This document shows, in pieces, positions 46,324 through 56,404 of a stretch of 64,000 bases of DNA. Each line of letters starts with the position of its first letter. Position 1 is the stretch's first letter. The notes under the pieces are model-generated. The model was not told the origin of the DNA, did not search any database, and was given only the letters and a program-made list of their open reading frames with translations. The stretch is from an uncultured Spirochaetaceae bacterium (lineage in GTDB: Bacteria > Spirochaetota > Spirochaetia > Sphaerochaetales > Sphaerochaetaceae), in the NCBI GenBank assembly GCA_944389025.1, contig CALXKU010000006.1, forward strand, positions 60,425 through 124,424, read 5' to 3'. Both the position numbers and the translations under genes were made by a program.

Positions 46324-46832
46324 TTCATAACTTCCAGCATCTCAAGGATAATACGGCCGTTTTCGATGTCGACCTTCTCCACGAAAGGATTCATGTTAGG
46401 TACAAGATGAATCTTTCCATCATTATCCCTGACATGAAGAAGCAGAGCCTGAGCACCTTCCGAGGTATCTACAACCTTACCTAGAATCGTTGATGAGTGG
46501 CACACATCCATTCCGTAAAGATCTGCAACATAATACTCACCATCTTCCAAAGGTGGACACTTATCCCGAGCTATGTACATCACTCCACCTGAGAGCAACT
46601 TTGCCCTCTCCCTGTCCGGATACTCAGCAAAACGCATCAGGAGAGCATCCTGATGCATTTTCGTGTCCTTGACAGTGACGTGAACCCTTTCCTTGTTCTT
46701 AAGCTCTATTTGAGCCTCATCAAGGGATAAAAGGTGATCGTACTCACCGCTGAGTGGATAAATTCTAAGAAAGCCTTCGACCCCGTGGACCCGGCCAACC
46801 GTCGCCGTTGCAAGAACAGTCTTCTTCTCCAT
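46320..46832 (-). CDS. rimM: Ribosome maturation factor RimM
   Basis: RimM helps 16S rRNA processing and 30S head assembly through S19. The 170-residue protein begins with TVGRVHGVEGFLRIYPLS, the usual N-terminal motif, and has the C-terminal PRC-barrel with EYYVADLYGMDV and HLVPNMNPFVEKVDIENGRIIL. It overlaps the KH gene at the start and trmD at the end. Confidence 0.95.
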   Translation of the reverse strand: MEKKTVLATATVGRVHGVEGFLRIYPLSGEYDHLLSLDEAQIELKNKERVHVTVKDTKMHQDALLMRFAEYPDRERAKLLSGGVMYIARDKCPPLEDGEYYVADLYGMDVCHSSTILGKVVDTSEGAQALLLHVRDNDGKIHLVPNMNPFVEKVDIENGRIILEMLEVMN

Positions 46833-47065
46833 CAGTCAAGAATCTCCAGGCTGGCTCTTCGTCCGTCCTTCGTAGCACTCGCACTAAGAACGGTCCTGAT
46901 AGCCTTAGCTATGCGCCCCTGCTTGCCGATTACCTTTCCAACATCATCTTTCGCTACATGAAGCTCGAGGACGACGGATTTCTCCCCTTCCACGACATTC
47001 ACACAGACTTCATCGGGATAGTCGACAAGGCTCTTGACCATGAATTCAACGAGTTCCTTCTCCAT
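46832..47065 (-). CDS. khpA: KH-domain RNA-binding protein KhpA
   Basis: KhpA (YlqC) is a small single-KH protein that binds RNA, often with KhpB/EloR. The 77 residues contain the [20 protein letters not shown] signature near 43. The ATG at 47065 has GGAGG 5 nt upstream. It sits between rpsP and rimM, its usual place. Confidence 0.94.
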   Translation of the reverse strand: MEKELVEFMVKSLVDYPDEVCVNVVEGEKSVVLELHVAKDDVGKVIGKQGRIAKAIRTVLSASATKDGRRASLEILD

Positions 47066-47083
47066 CAAAGCCTCCTTTGGACG

Positions 47084-47344
47084 TTAGTCCTCTTTGCGGC
47101 TAAGATTGATTCCCTGCTTGTTGAGAAGATCCTTAACTGTCGGGGAAACTGTTACTCCCTTCTGAATCCAACTCTTAACCTTTGCCTCGTCAAGCTTTAC
47201 CTGTTCGGACGAGTCAAGTGGCTGGTATGTTCCAACTTCGTCAATCGTAATGCTGGTGCTGGCTCTTCTGTTGTCCATCACCACTACTCTGTAATACGGT
47301 CTCTTCTTAGAACCGAATCTCTTGAGTCTCATTGTTGTGCTCAC
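47084..47344 (-). CDS. rpsP: 30S ribosomal protein S16
   Basis: S16 is a small primary 16S rRNA-binding protein. The 86 residues contain MRLKRFGSKKRPYYRVVVMDNR at the N-terminus and a typical EVGTYQPL segment. The Shine-Dalgarno spacing (GGAG, 6 nt) points to the GTG at 47344 as the start, four codons before an ATG. It follows ffh with 26 bp between. Confidence 0.97.
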   Translation of the reverse strand: MSTTMRLKRFGSKKRPYYRVVVMDNRRASTSITIDEVGTYQPLDSSEQVKLDEAKVKSWIQKGVTVSPTVKDLLNKQGINLSRKED

Positions 47345-47370
47345 GGTTTACTCCTTATACTACATGAAGG

Positions 47371-48705
47371 TCACATGCCTAACTGCTTAAGCAATGCGGC
47401 CTGGTATTTCTTATTTCCTGCAAGCTTTTTAAGCATCAGCTTGCTCTTTTCAAACTTCTTCAAAAGACGGTTAACCTCAGCAACGCTGGTTCCACTGCCC
47501 TTTGCAATCCTCCGTCTCCTGCTCGGACCTATGATCCTGTAATTCGAACGTTCGAATCTCGTCATGGATCTGATAATCGCCTTTTCAACCTCGAGAGCCC
47601 TCATGTCGATGTCATCCTCGCTGATATTTCCCTTCGCTCCGGGAATCATCTCGATAAGCTTATCGACAGAGCCCATCTTGTTCATCTTCTCAAGCTGCTC
47701 CAGATAGTCATCGAGGTCGAAGGTGTTCTTCTCCATCTTCCTCGCGAGTTTCTCCGCCTCAGCCTGATCGTACTGCTCCTGAGCCTTCTCAACGAGGGAT
47801 ACGATATCACCCATACCAAGAATCCTGGATGCTATACGCTCAGGATGGAAAATCTCAAGGTCCTCAGCCTTCTCACCTGTACCGATGAATTTTATAGGCT
47901 TACCAACAACGCTTCTGAGGCTCAGTGCGGCACCACCGCGTGTATCAGAGTCGAACTTCGTAAGCATGACACCGGTAATGCCTACCTTCTCCTCAAACTC
48001 CTTCGCAATCTCGACAGCCTGCTGTCCAGTCATCGCATCGGCAACGAAAAGCCTCTCGTCGGGATGCACGGCATCGCTGATATCCTTGATTTCCTTCATC
48101 AGCGTCTCATCGAGATGCATTCTTCCAGAGGTATCGATGATGACCGTATCTATGAGATCATGACGGGCTTTGCTCACGGCCTCTTTTGCGACGCGGACAG
48201 GGTTCTTCTCCCCTTCAATCTTGAAGAGAGGAACTCCCACCTTATCTGCAAGGATCTCAAGCTGAGTTACAGCCGCAGGACGCACAAGGTCTGCAGCTAC
48301 AAGCATCACGGATCGTCCCTCCTTCTTAAGGCGGTATGCAATCTTATGAGCAGCAGTAGTCTTACCAGAGCCCTGAAGACCCATCATGAGGATTATGCTT
48401 GTAGTATCCTTTCCTTTCAGATTCAGTGCATTACCGCCCTCGCTTGAAAGCAGTGCGACCATCTTATCATAGACGATCTTTGTGAACATCTGACCGGGAT
48501 CAACAGCCTTGAGGACCTTCTCACCCATCGCCTCTTCCATCGTGGAATTAACGAAACGGCGTACGACACGCAGATTGACGTCCGCATCCAGAAGGGCTTC
48601 CTTTATCTGCTCAACCGCCTCACTGATGTTCTTCTCACTGATCTTCCCCTTGCCAGAGATCGTTCTCAGAGCTGAGGATATCTTATCCGAAATGCTATCA
48701 AACAT
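47371..48705 (-). CDS. ffh: Signal recognition particle protein Ffh
   Basis: Ffh is the GTPase of the signal recognition particle, which targets nascent membrane proteins. The 444-residue protein has the N domain, the G domain (GLQGSGKTTAAHKIAYRLKKEG near 108; DTSGRMHLDE near 190; TKFDSDTRGGAALS near 246) and a Met-rich M domain with SRRRRIAKGSG near 395. AAGGAA precedes the ATG. The 4.5S RNA gene is not seen in this window. Confidence 0.97.
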   Translation of the reverse strand: MFDSISDKISSALRTISGKGKISEKNISEAVEQIKEALLDADVNLRVVRRFVNSTMEEAMGEKVLKAVDPGQMFTKIVYDKMVALLSSEGGNALNLKGKDTTSIILMMGLQGSGKTTAAHKIAYRLKKEGRSVMLVAADLVRPAAVTQLEILADKVGVPLFKIEGEKNPVRVAKEAVSKARHDLIDTVIIDTSGRMHLDETLMKEIKDISDAVHPDERLFVADAMTGQQAVEIAKEFEEKVGITGVMLTKFDSDTRGGAALSLRSVVGKPIKFIGTGEKAEDLEIFHPERIASRILGMGDIVSLVEKAQEQYDQAEAEKLARKMEKNTFDLDDYLEQLEKMNKMGSVDKLIEMIPGAKGNISEDDIDMRALEVEKAIIRSMTRFERSNYRIIGPSRRRRIAKGSGTSVAEVNRLLKKFEKSKLMLKKLAGNKKYQAALLKQLGM

Positions 48706-48898
48706 AAATTTCCTTTTCCGTCAAAAAGACAACGTTTAATTTTATACATAAAAAGAGGCTATGGTGTCAATAAAATGAGAGAAGATATGGTGTCCAATCC
48801 TCTCCGAATAAATAAAAACCTGAAACCAATGGAAATAAGCAATTCAGCTATATGAATTTCACCACCAGGCTGATATCCTATACCCAAGGAGTCATGAA

Positions 48899-49168
48899 AT
48901 GAGTCAGGAAACATTAAGCACACAGGAGGAGATCTACGATTTCATAGGAGAGCTCGCAATCGCACTCTACTCAAAGAAAATCAGAATCTCACTAGGATCG
49001 CTGAGGTCCATACTTCAGGACAAGGGCAAGGACTACAGCAACAACAGGGGAATGGCGACCGGAGTATCGGCTGCGTATAGAAGATGGAAGGACAAGGATC
49101 CCGTCGTCTATCATGCAATCGCATACACATTCACTGACAAGGATGGCAATCTCGCCTGGGACAAATGA
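48899..49168 (+). CDS. Small hypothetical protein
   Basis: The 89-residue protein has a clear AAGGAG at 7 nt spacing and its own terminator, so it is likely a real gene. It is helix-rich (EEIYDFIGELAIALYSKKIRISLGSLRSILQDKG) and ends GNLAWDK. I recognise no family. It stands alone between the divergent ffh and the convergent smc. The 190 bp upstream contain two copies of ATGGTGTC 28 bp apart. Confidence 0.7.
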   Translation: MSQETLSTQEEIYDFIGELAIALYSKKIRISLGSLRSILQDKGKDYSNNRGMATGVSAAYRRWKDKDPVVYHAIAYTFTDKDGNLAWDK

Positions 49169-49192
49169 GAAGGCCATATCGGGAAAATCATC

Positions 49193-49216
49193 GGGGCAGG
49201 AAACTGCCCTGTTTTT
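49193..49216 (+). terminator. Terminator after the 48.9 kb gene
   Basis: GGGCAG pairs with CTGCCC around a GAAA tetraloop and is followed by TGTTTTT. It touches the last base of smc on the other strand. Confidence 0.85.
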
Positions 49217-52023
49217 CAGTCAAAATCCTTCACTTCCCTCTCATTCTCATCAAGTATTACCGGCTCACCCTTGATAGATTTAATCCTGTAGCTTACCGTC
49301 TTTGAGACTCCAGCCTCCTCCTGGGTGACTCCGAGCATGCTCTCACCAGCGGTGACAGTGTGCTTATTATGGGTGATGATGATGAACTGGCTCTCTTTGC
49401 CGAAATCTTCAAGCACGGATATGAAGAATCCGATGTTCCTGTCATCGAGCGCGGCATCAATCTCATCGAGAATACAGAAGGGACTCGGTTTGACCTTGTA
49501 TGTGGCAAATAGCAATGCAACCGCTGTCATGCTTCGCTCTCCACCCGAAAGCAGGGACATGTTCGTAAGCTTCTTTCCCGGGGGCTGTGCAAATATGTCC
49601 ACCCCGGTTGTAAGGACCTCATCCTCATTCTGAAGGCTGAGCTCGGCCCTTCCCCCGCCAAAGAGACGGTTGAACATGCTCTGGAAATTAGCTGAGATAT
49701 CCTTATACGCCTTTAAAAAGAGTTCCTTACTGGTATTCTCAATCTCAGATAGAACCTTCTCGAGATCGCTCTTTGCCTTATAGAGGTCGTCAAGCTGCTT
49801 TGTATAGAAATCGAGGCTCGCCTTGGCATCATTGAACTCATCCTCCGCAAGATAGTTGATGTTGCCGGCACTCTCCCTCATCTTATTGATTTCTCTAAGC
49901 TCGTTTTCGATGAGCGTCTGTTCAAGCTCCTGATCAAAGTAATCCTTGAACTCATTGAGATTCCTGTTATATGTCGTGTGGAATGAGGAATAGACCTCGG
50001 CTATCTGATTATCGGCATTCGTGATATACAGCTTATGCATCTCGATATCCTTCTTATCCTGATCGATTTTCGAGATCATATTCTCCTTCTCGCTTCGCAT
50101 TCTCTGAAGCTTGGCCGCCTGCTCCGAAATCGTGGAGGAAAGCTCATTGAGGCGAGAATTGACGCTCTCAAGATCATCTTCCACATCGGCTTTCTCATCG
50201 TCTTTAGCCTTAAGATCCTCCGAAGCCTTTTCCATCTTAGCCCTTGCGCTATCAGCCTGCTCCAGAGAGTCCTCAAGCTCATATTTCCTCTCCTCAAGCA
50301 TCCTGGAAATGGATAGCTTCATCTCCCTGTTCTTCTCAACATCGGATACAAGCTGGGCTTTCTGTATGTTGAACAGGGAAAGAGTCTCCCTCATCGACTC
50401 GATATCATCTCTGAGCCTAGCGTTTGAATCCCTCAGGCTGCTTATTTCGATCCTGTTCTCCTCACTTTTCTCCCTTGCACTCTTCTCACTCTTCTCGATA
50501 TCTCTTTTTTTAGAAATAAGGCCCTCTGGAGAGAGAAGCAGATCCACAACAGGAGGAATTGACTCCTTGTATGAGGAGAAGAACTCACCTATGCGCAGAA
50601 GATTCGAGTGAATCCGCTCATAGTCCTCCTCCTCTTTTTTCCGTGGAAGACTGTCAGTCTTAAGCCCTTTTATATACTCAAGACGAAGAGCAACGAAATT
50701 CGTCAGATCCTCAAGAGTTGCTCTGAAATCACCTTCGGCCTTTCCTCTGCGCTCGGCAGAGAACTCGGTGCTTGTATTCTCGTCAACTTCCTCTATAAGA
50801 TCCTCGATAACCTTTTTAAGCTCATCGCTTAATTTGAGAAGCTCATCGGAAAGTCTTTCATTCTCCTCTTCCCTTCTCCTGATCTCGGCTTCGTTCTCCT
50901 CCATCTTTGCCGAGAATGAGGCTATCATGTTCTCCGCAGTCGAAATCTGGCCGTTAATCTCATCAAGACCATCCTCTGCATCGGCAATACGGTTATCAAG
51001 CTCATCAAACTGGGACTGCATGCTGTTAACGGTTCCCCTGAGGCTCTCGGCTCTCGCCCTGAGTCCCTGCTCCTGCACTGCAAGGTCCCTCATCCTCTCC
51101 TCGATAAAACCGATAGCGGATTTAATCGTACTGATCTTTCCTGCCAGCTCCGTAGCCTTTATCCTGAGCTGGGATATCTCATCGTTCTTCGCCCTGAAGT
51201 CCGAGTTCTCGGCATTAAGCTCCTCTTCGAAACCTTCAAGCCTGCTCTCAAGGGATGCAACCTCCTCGCTGAGCTTAGCAATGTTCTGATTCCTGAAATC
51301 CTTAAGAGCTAGGAAAGTCTTGACCTTGCAGATGTTCAGCTGTACCTCCAGCTCGAATCCACGCTTTCCAAGCTCTCTGTACTTCCTTGCTTTTTCCGCC
51401 TGGTCCTTCGTCCTGTTATAAGTCCTTCTGACCTGGGAGACGGTGTTCTCGACAATCGTTATGTTCTCCTCGGTCTTGAGAATCTTGTTATTGGCCTCGT
51501 TGCACTGCTGCTTGAATTTCGAAATGCCAGCCGCTTCTTCGAATATGTAACGTCTGTCCTCAGGCCTCATGCTAATAATCTGGTCGATCTTTCCCTGCTC
51601 AAGTACGCTGTAAGCACTCTTTCCCACACCTGTATCCATGAGCAGTTCCTTAATCTCCCTGAGCTTGCAACGCTCCCTGTTGAGATAGTACTCGGTATCC
51701 CCTGAGCGGAATATCCTCCTTTTTATCTCTATTTCGGATGCCGGATGATTGAGCTTACCGTTTGAATTGTCAATTGTGAGTGCGACCTCGGCAAAAGGCA
51801 TGGGTTTACGCTTGTCATTGCCGTTGAAGATGACATCTTCCATCTTGCTTGCTCTGAGCGTCTTGGTCCCCTGCTCTCCTAGCACCCATTTTATAGAGTC
51901 GACGATATTGCTCTTTCCGCATCCGTTAGGACCGAGAAGGGTTGTGATTCCCTCTGAAAAATCTATATGGGTCCTATCGGCGAAGGATTTGAAACCGTAG
52001 ATGTCCAGGCATTTTAAGAACAA
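49216..52023 (-). CDS. smc: Chromosome segregation protein Smc, short form
   Basis: Smc is the ATPase of bacterial condensin, acting with ScpA and ScpB (28.5-30 kb). I chose the TTG at 52023 (protein start LFLKCLDIYGFKSFADRT) with AAGGAG upstream. Head motifs are complete: LLGPNGCGKSNIVDSIKWVLGE near 30, the signature LLSGGERSM near 850 and CILDEIDAALDD near 880. The protein has 935 residues, about 250 fewer than usual. The middle (about 400-500) shows only charged helical sequence and a short LRLEYIKGLKT...VVDLLLSPEG stretch, with no recognisable SMC hinge fold. The gene is divergent from rnhB. Confidence 0.94.
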   Translation of the reverse strand: MFLKCLDIYGFKSFADRTHIDFSEGITTLLGPNGCGKSNIVDSIKWVLGEQGTKTLRASKMEDVIFNGNDKRKPMPFAEVALTIDNSNGKLNHPASEIEIKRRIFRSGDTEYYLNRERCKLREIKELLMDTGVGKSAYSVLEQGKIDQIISMRPEDRRYIFEEAAGISKFKQQCNEANNKILKTEENITIVENTVSQVRRTYNRTKDQAEKARKYRELGKRGFELEVQLNICKVKTFLALKDFRNQNIAKLSEEVASLESRLEGFEEELNAENSDFRAKNDEISQLRIKATELAGKISTIKSAIGFIEERMRDLAVQEQGLRARAESLRGTVNSMQSQFDELDNRIADAEDGLDEINGQISTAENMIASFSAKMEENEAEIRRREEENERLSDELLKLSDELKKVIEDLIEEVDENTSTEFSAERRGKAEGDFRATLEDLTNFVALRLEYIKGLKTDSLPRKKEEEDYERIHSNLLRIGEFFSSYKESIPPVVDLLLSPEGLISKKRDIEKSEKSAREKSEENRIEISSLRDSNARLRDDIESMRETLSLFNIQKAQLVSDVEKNREMKLSISRMLEERKYELEDSLEQADSARAKMEKASEDLKAKDDEKADVEDDLESVNSRLNELSSTISEQAAKLQRMRSEKENMISKIDQDKKDIEMHKLYITNADNQIAEVYSSFHTTYNRNLNEFKDYFDQELEQTLIENELREINKMRESAGNINYLAEDEFNDAKASLDFYTKQLDDLYKAKSDLEKVLSEIENTSKELFLKAYKDISANFQSMFNRLFGGGRAELSLQNEDEVLTTGVDIFAQPPGKKLTNMSLLSGGERSMTAVALLFATYKVKPSPFCILDEIDAALDDRNIGFFISVLEDFGKESQFIIITHNKHTVTAGESMLGVTQEEAGVSKTVSYRIKSIKGEPVILDENEREVKDFD

Positions 52024-52079
52024 AGCGTCTCTCCTTGATTGAAAAGCTAACAAACACTATAACAGAAAAGGAGAAAAAA

Positions 52080-52706
52080 ATGCTAGGCGAACTTTTCAGC
52101 GAAGAAGAGATGGAGGATTCAAGGATAATAGCTGGCTGCGATGAGGCCGGACGCGGCCCCCTTGCGGGACCTGTCGTTGCCGCATGCTGCGTCCTTCCCC
52201 CCGACTTTCCATTCGAGATTCTGAACGACTCGAAAAAAATGAGCGAGAAGGAACGTCTCAAAGCTGAAGAAATAATCAAGGAAAAGGCAATAGCATGGAG
52301 CCTTAGCGCGGTAAGCAACGAGGTAATAGACGAGATAAACATTCTCCGTGCAAGCCTGCTTGCGATGAAATTAAGTTATTTGAAAGTAAAAAGGAAGATA
52401 AAGCCGGATCTTCTGCTTGTTGATGGAAACAAGACTCCGGATGTGGACATCATGGTCAAGGCTGTCGTAAAGGGGGATGCGAAAGTTGCCGAGATAATGG
52501 CGGCAAGTATTCTCGCGAAGAACGAAAGGGACAGGATAATGCTCCTTGCAGACGAGCTGTTTCCTGGCTACGGGTACAGAAAACATAAGGGTTATCCCAC
52601 CAAGGAGCATACGGAAAGCATAAAAAAATACGGGTCAAACATTATAACCCGTACTTCATTCCACCTTAAAAGCGAGAATCTCAGTCCTCAGAGCCTTCTT
52701 CTTTAG
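52080..52706 (+). CDS. rnhB: Ribonuclease HII
   Basis: RNase HII removes ribonucleotides from DNA-RNA hybrids. The 208-residue protein has IAGCDEAGRGPLAGPVVAA near residue 20 (first catalytic Asp and Glu), NDSKKMSEKERLKAEEII, LLVDGNK and the later ASILAKNERDRIM. The ATG at 52080 has AAGGAG about 7 nt upstream. It is divergent from smc, and its 3' end overlaps the convergent PUR-domain gene by 26 bp. Confidence 0.96.
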   Translation: MLGELFSEEEMEDSRIIAGCDEAGRGPLAGPVVAACCVLPPDFPFEILNDSKKMSEKERLKAEEIIKEKAIAWSLSAVSNEVIDEINILRASLLAMKLSYLKVKRKIKPDLLLVDGNKTPDVDIMVKAVVKGDAKVAEIMAASILAKNERDRIMLLADELFPGYGYRKHKGYPTKEHTESIKKYGSNIITRTSFHLKSENLSPQSLLL

Positions 52707-52971
52707 AATCCTTTCTCTGGAATCTGGGATTCTTCTTCGTTCCATGCATCCTGATATAATCGAGGGACTTCTGCATTTCTTTGACAAAATCACCCATATC
52801 CTCCTGGTATACGAGGATTGACTGCCTGAGGAACCTCCCTTCAGTGTCTGTTGGTCTGCTTTCGACGATGTTCAGGTAAAGATCTCCGTAAATGTTTTCC
52901 TTCACATTGAAAAAATACGTCCTGTCATCCTTTATGAGTCTGGATGAAAAGACTTCTCCACGCTCTCCCAT
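52681..52971 (-). CDS. PUR-alpha-like DNA/RNA-binding protein
   Basis: The 96-residue protein starts at the ATG at 52971 (MGERGEVFSSRLIKDDRTYFFNVKENIYGDLYLNIVES), with GGGAGG 6 nt upstream; the longer frame would run through the terminator and tRNA-Gly. The sequence fits a single PUR repeat, with the R-x-Y-F-F-x-V-K-E-N pattern. The Borrelia homologue (Bpur) binds nucleic acids as a dimer. The smc-rnhB-pur neighbourhood is shared with Borrelia. Its C-terminus is Lys/Glu-rich. Confidence 0.88.
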   Translation of the reverse strand: MGERGEVFSSRLIKDDRTYFFNVKENIYGDLYLNIVESRPTDTEGRFLRQSILVYQEDMGDFVKEMQKSLDYIRMHGTKKNPRFQRKDSKEEGSED

Positions 52972-53002
52972 GATGGGCCTCCCTAATACAAAATATATGA
53001 AA

Positions 53003-53027
53003 GAAAAAACTCCCTTTTTGAGGGAGT
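53003..53027 (-). terminator. Terminator after tRNA-Gly
   Basis: On the minus strand ACTCCC pairs with GGGAGT and is followed by TTTTTTC. It lies 8 nt beyond the tRNA 3' end and upstream of the PUR gene. Confidence 0.85.
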
Positions 53028-53034
53028 CAATCAA

Positions 53035-53106
<72 letters not shown>

Positions 53107-53234
53107 ATTACTGCTAACGGACTAGATAATACGAAATTTCAAACATACGCGTCAAGAGTTTTTCTCAAAATTTTTTCCAAGCCTGAGGGTAATCCACACT
53201 GCTTCTTACAGCATAAAGAATTACATATATGTTA

Positions 53235-54905
53235 TCAGAAAAGACCTGTTATCTCCCCATCATCACTGATATCGATTGAAGTAGCAGCTGGAACCTTAGG
53301 AAGCCCAGGCATGGTCATGATATCCCCGGCGTATGCAACTATGAAGCCGGCTCCTGCTGACACCTTTATCCCTCTTATTGTGATATTAAAATCTACAGGG
53401 GCTCCGATCTTCTTCTGATCATCAGAGAAAGAGTACTGCGTCTTTGCTATGCATACAGGATAATCCGCATACCCCTCTTCTTCAGCTCTTTTAATCTCCT
53501 TAAGCGATGCGGGGCTGAAGCTCACGCCAGATGCGCCGTATATCCTAGTTGCTACGGCACATATCTTATCACGGATCGAGATGTTATCTGGATATGTGAA
53601 ACTAGCAACGCTCATATCGGCGCTCTCAATTGCTTCAAGCACATCATCAGCAAGATCGAGACCGCCTTCCCCACCCTTTGCCCAGACATCAGTGAAAGAG
53701 GCTTTAACCCCCTCGCTCTCACAGAAATTAAGAACAGTTTCAACCTCCCTCTCAGTATCGGATGAGAAAGCGTTAAGGGCTACAACAGTGTTTATATGCC
53801 AGACATCGCGCACGTTATGGATATGCCGGCGAAGGTTTTCAAGCCCATTGATCAAAGCCGCAACATTCTCTTTTGCAAGCTCTGCCTTCTTAACCCCACC
53901 ATGGCTCTTAAGGGCCCTGATTGAAGCGACTATGACAACAGCGCTCGGCATCATCGAGGCAAGCCTACATTTTATGTCTATGAACTTCTCTGCTCCAAGA
54001 TCGGCACCGAATCCGGCCTCGGTAACGACAATATCGGCAAGTTTGAGCGCTGTACGGGTTGCAATGACGCTGTTACAGCCATGTGCGATATTTGCAAATG
54101 GTCCGCAGTGTATTAAAGCCGGTGTTCCGTAAAGGGTCTGAACGAGGTTTGGCTTTATTGCGTCTTTTAAAAGGGCGCATACCGCACCGCTTCCATTCAG
54201 ATCTTTGAGAGTGACCGGATTTCCTGAATAGCTTCTACCGACAATGATTCTTGAGACCCTCTCTTTTAAGTCGTGCATATTGAGGGCAAGACAGAGCGTC
54301 GCCATTATCTCAGAAGCGCTTGTGATGTCAAAACCTTCCTCCCTGGCATTTCCATTTGTCTTCCCGCCAAGTCCGGATACAATGAATCTCAGCTGCCTGT
54401 CGTTCATGTCCATGCAGCGCCTGAATGTTATCTCTCTAGGATCGATGTTCAAAGGATTTCCCTGCTGAATCGAATTATCAACAAGGGCAGCAATCAGATT
54501 GTTCGCACTTGTAATGGCATGAAAGTCCCCGGTGAAATGCAGATTTATATCTTCCATAGGAGCAACCTGAGCGTATCCTCCGCCAGTTGCACCACCCTTT
54601 ACTCCGAATACGGGACCGAGAGACGGCTCACGAAGCGCAAGAGCGACGCTCTTTCCCCTTAAAGCCAGGGCATCAGCAAGTCCTATAGAGACCGTCGTCT
54701 TTCCCTCTCCCGCGGGAGTCGGGTTTATAGCGGTCACAAGTACGAGCTTACCGCACTTCTTCCTGCTCTCAAGCTGAAGATAATCGATTTTAGCCTTATA
54801 TCTCCCATAAGGCTCTAAAAGATCTGAGGGGATATCAAGTTTTGATGCTATCTGATCAATATTCTTCAGACGGAACTCTTTCGCAATTTCCATATCGGTA
54901 GGCAT
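53235..54905 (-). CDS. fhs: Formate-tetrahydrofolate ligase
   Basis: This enzyme makes 10-formyltetrahydrofolate from formate, ATP and tetrahydrofolate, feeding one-carbon metabolism. The 556-residue protein has the P-loop [18 protein letters not shown] near 65-82 and the family signatures [23 protein letters not shown] near 98 and [16 protein letters not shown] near 290. GGAGG is spaced 6 nt from the ATG. It is a single gene with no other folate enzyme nearby. Confidence 0.97.
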   Translation of the reverse strand: MPTDMEIAKEFRLKNIDQIASKLDIPSDLLEPYGRYKAKIDYLQLESRKKCGKLVLVTAINPTPAGEGKTTVSIGLADALALRGKSVALALREPSLGPVFGVKGGATGGGYAQVAPMEDINLHFTGDFHAITSANNLIAALVDNSIQQGNPLNIDPREITFRRCMDMNDRQLRFIVSGLGGKTNGNAREEGFDITSASEIMATLCLALNMHDLKERVSRIIVGRSYSGNPVTLKDLNGSGAVCALLKDAIKPNLVQTLYGTPALIHCGPFANIAHGCNSVIATRTALKLADIVVTEAGFGADLGAEKFIDIKCRLASMMPSAVVIVASIRALKSHGGVKKAELAKENVAALINGLENLRRHIHNVRDVWHINTVVALNAFSSDTEREVETVLNFCESEGVKASFTDVWAKGGEGGLDLADDVLEAIESADMSVASFTYPDNISIRDKICAVATRIYGASGVSFSPASLKEIKRAEEEGYADYPVCIAKTQYSFSDDQKKIGAPVDFNITIRGIKVSAGAGFIVAYAGDIMTMPGLPKVPAATSIDISDDGEITGLF

Positions 54906-54982
54906 GGCGGACCTCCAGAAAACAAAAAGATATTTCCACCATAGAAAAAGAGGATGGCCAAGTCAATTATGAAAATCCTGTT

Positions 54983-56329
54983 TCACTCCATTTTCACAGC
55001 ATTTTGCATCCGAAGAGTGAAGTTCTTCCTATACAGGATATAGCCTGTAGCATCAGCGGCAATCCATCCGAGAGGAATTGAGAGCCAGATCACATAATAG
55101 CCGTATGATGGTGCCAAGGAGTATGAGAGAAGCACCCTGAGCCCAAGTGAGATCACTGTAAGGAGCAGGGAAATGACAGGACGGCCATCGGCTCTGAAAT
55201 ATCCGTAAAGGAGGAAGAGAATCCCGATAAGGGCATAAAACGAGCCTTCAAGACGGAGGTAGGAGACTCCGATCGATATGACATCAGCACTCGGTTCTGA
55301 GAAGAACAATGATATCAGGAAAGGGGCTGCAAGATTGACGAGAATACTTATCACAATGGAGAAAACCACAGTAATCACAACTGCTATCACGGTCCCCTCT
55401 CTTATCCTGTCCCTTAGTTTCTTTCCGCTGTTCTGGGCGATGAAGAATGAATATGCGTTTCCGAAATCCTGAACGGGAAGATATGCGAACGAATCAATCT
55501 TCACCCCCGCTGCAAAAGCGGCCATGACGCTTACTCCGAAGCAGTTTACAAGTCCCTGTATCATGAGAATGCCGAAATTCATCACGCTCTGCTGAGCTGA
55601 TGTGATAACCGAATAGCTGAGAACGCTTTTTATCTCCCTCCTCCACCTTCTTATCTCAGATAGATGCGGTACCAGATTCCTCTCCCTCATTACAGTCACA
55701 AGCAAAAGGCCGATTCCAGCAAAATACTGGCTGATGATTGTTGCTATCGCGGCCCCCGCTATCCCGAGGTCGAGAGAGATTATGAAAAAGAGATCCAATG
55801 CGATATTCATGATTGCTGATATCGCAAGAAAGATCAGAGGGGTGACACTATCTCCCACGCTTCTTAAGAGGCATGAGAAGTAATTTATAAGAAAAACACC
55901 AAGAAGCCCGAGGAAAATCCAGAAAAGATACTCTCTAAGCATCCCCTCCAGCTCTGAGGGGGTATTGAGAAGGTCTATTATCCAGTCTATGGAGAGAAGA
56001 CAGAAGGCTGTCATCAGCAATGAGAGAATTAGAATTGTAATGAACGATGATGCTATGACTGAGCGCATCTTTTCCCCCTTCCCCGCTCCATAGTACGAGG
56101 CAACAAGGGCAGATGAGCCGAGGGAAAGACCTAAAAGAATTGAAGTGATGAACACCATCAGGGTATAGGCCGAACCTACCGATGCTAGTGCATTCTCCCC
56201 GATGTATCTTCCGACAATCATGGTATCTGCAAGGTTGTAGCACTGCTGCAGAAGATTCGCAGCCGTCATTGGAAGCGAAAAAAGCAAGAGTTTTCTCGCT
56301 ATATTTCCTTCAGTAAGATCTTTCTGCAT
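54983..56329 (-). CDS. MATE-family multidrug efflux transporter
   Basis: MATE proteins export cationic drugs and metabolites using Na+ or H+ gradients. I chose the ATG at 56329 (MQKDLTEGNIARKLLLFSLPM) because CGGAG lies 6 nt upstream and this is the usual MATE N-terminus; an ATG at 56362 is also in frame. The 448-residue protein has about 12 membrane segments in two related halves, with NLLQQCYNLADTMIVGRYIGENALASVG in the first. It is divergent from the M29 homologue. Confidence 0.92.
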   Translation of the reverse strand: MQKDLTEGNIARKLLLFSLPMTAANLLQQCYNLADTMIVGRYIGENALASVGSAYTLMVFITSILLGLSLGSSALVASYYGAGKGEKMRSVIASSFITILILSLLMTAFCLLSIDWIIDLLNTPSELEGMLREYLFWIFLGLLGVFLINYFSCLLRSVGDSVTPLIFLAISAIMNIALDLFFIISLDLGIAGAAIATIISQYFAGIGLLLVTVMRERNLVPHLSEIRRWRREIKSVLSYSVITSAQQSVMNFGILMIQGLVNCFGVSVMAAFAAGVKIDSFAYLPVQDFGNAYSFFIAQNSGKKLRDRIREGTVIAVVITVVFSIVISILVNLAAPFLISLFFSEPSADVISIGVSYLRLEGSFYALIGILFLLYGYFRADGRPVISLLLTVISLGLRVLLSYSLAPSYGYYVIWLSIPLGWIAADATGYILYRKNFTLRMQNAVKME

Positions 56330-56392
56330 ATCATACTCCGAAGCAATATTACCAATTTCCATTTTCGTATGGAACAGGATGGGAGTAAAAAG

Positions 56393-56398
56393 TATAAT
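56393..56398 (+). promoter_or_regulatory. -10 element before the M29 homologue
   Basis: A perfect TATAAT ends 6 nt before the ATG at 56405, predicting a leaderless mRNA. The -35 region is weak. Confidence 0.5.
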
Positions 56399-56404
56399 CG
56401 TGGC

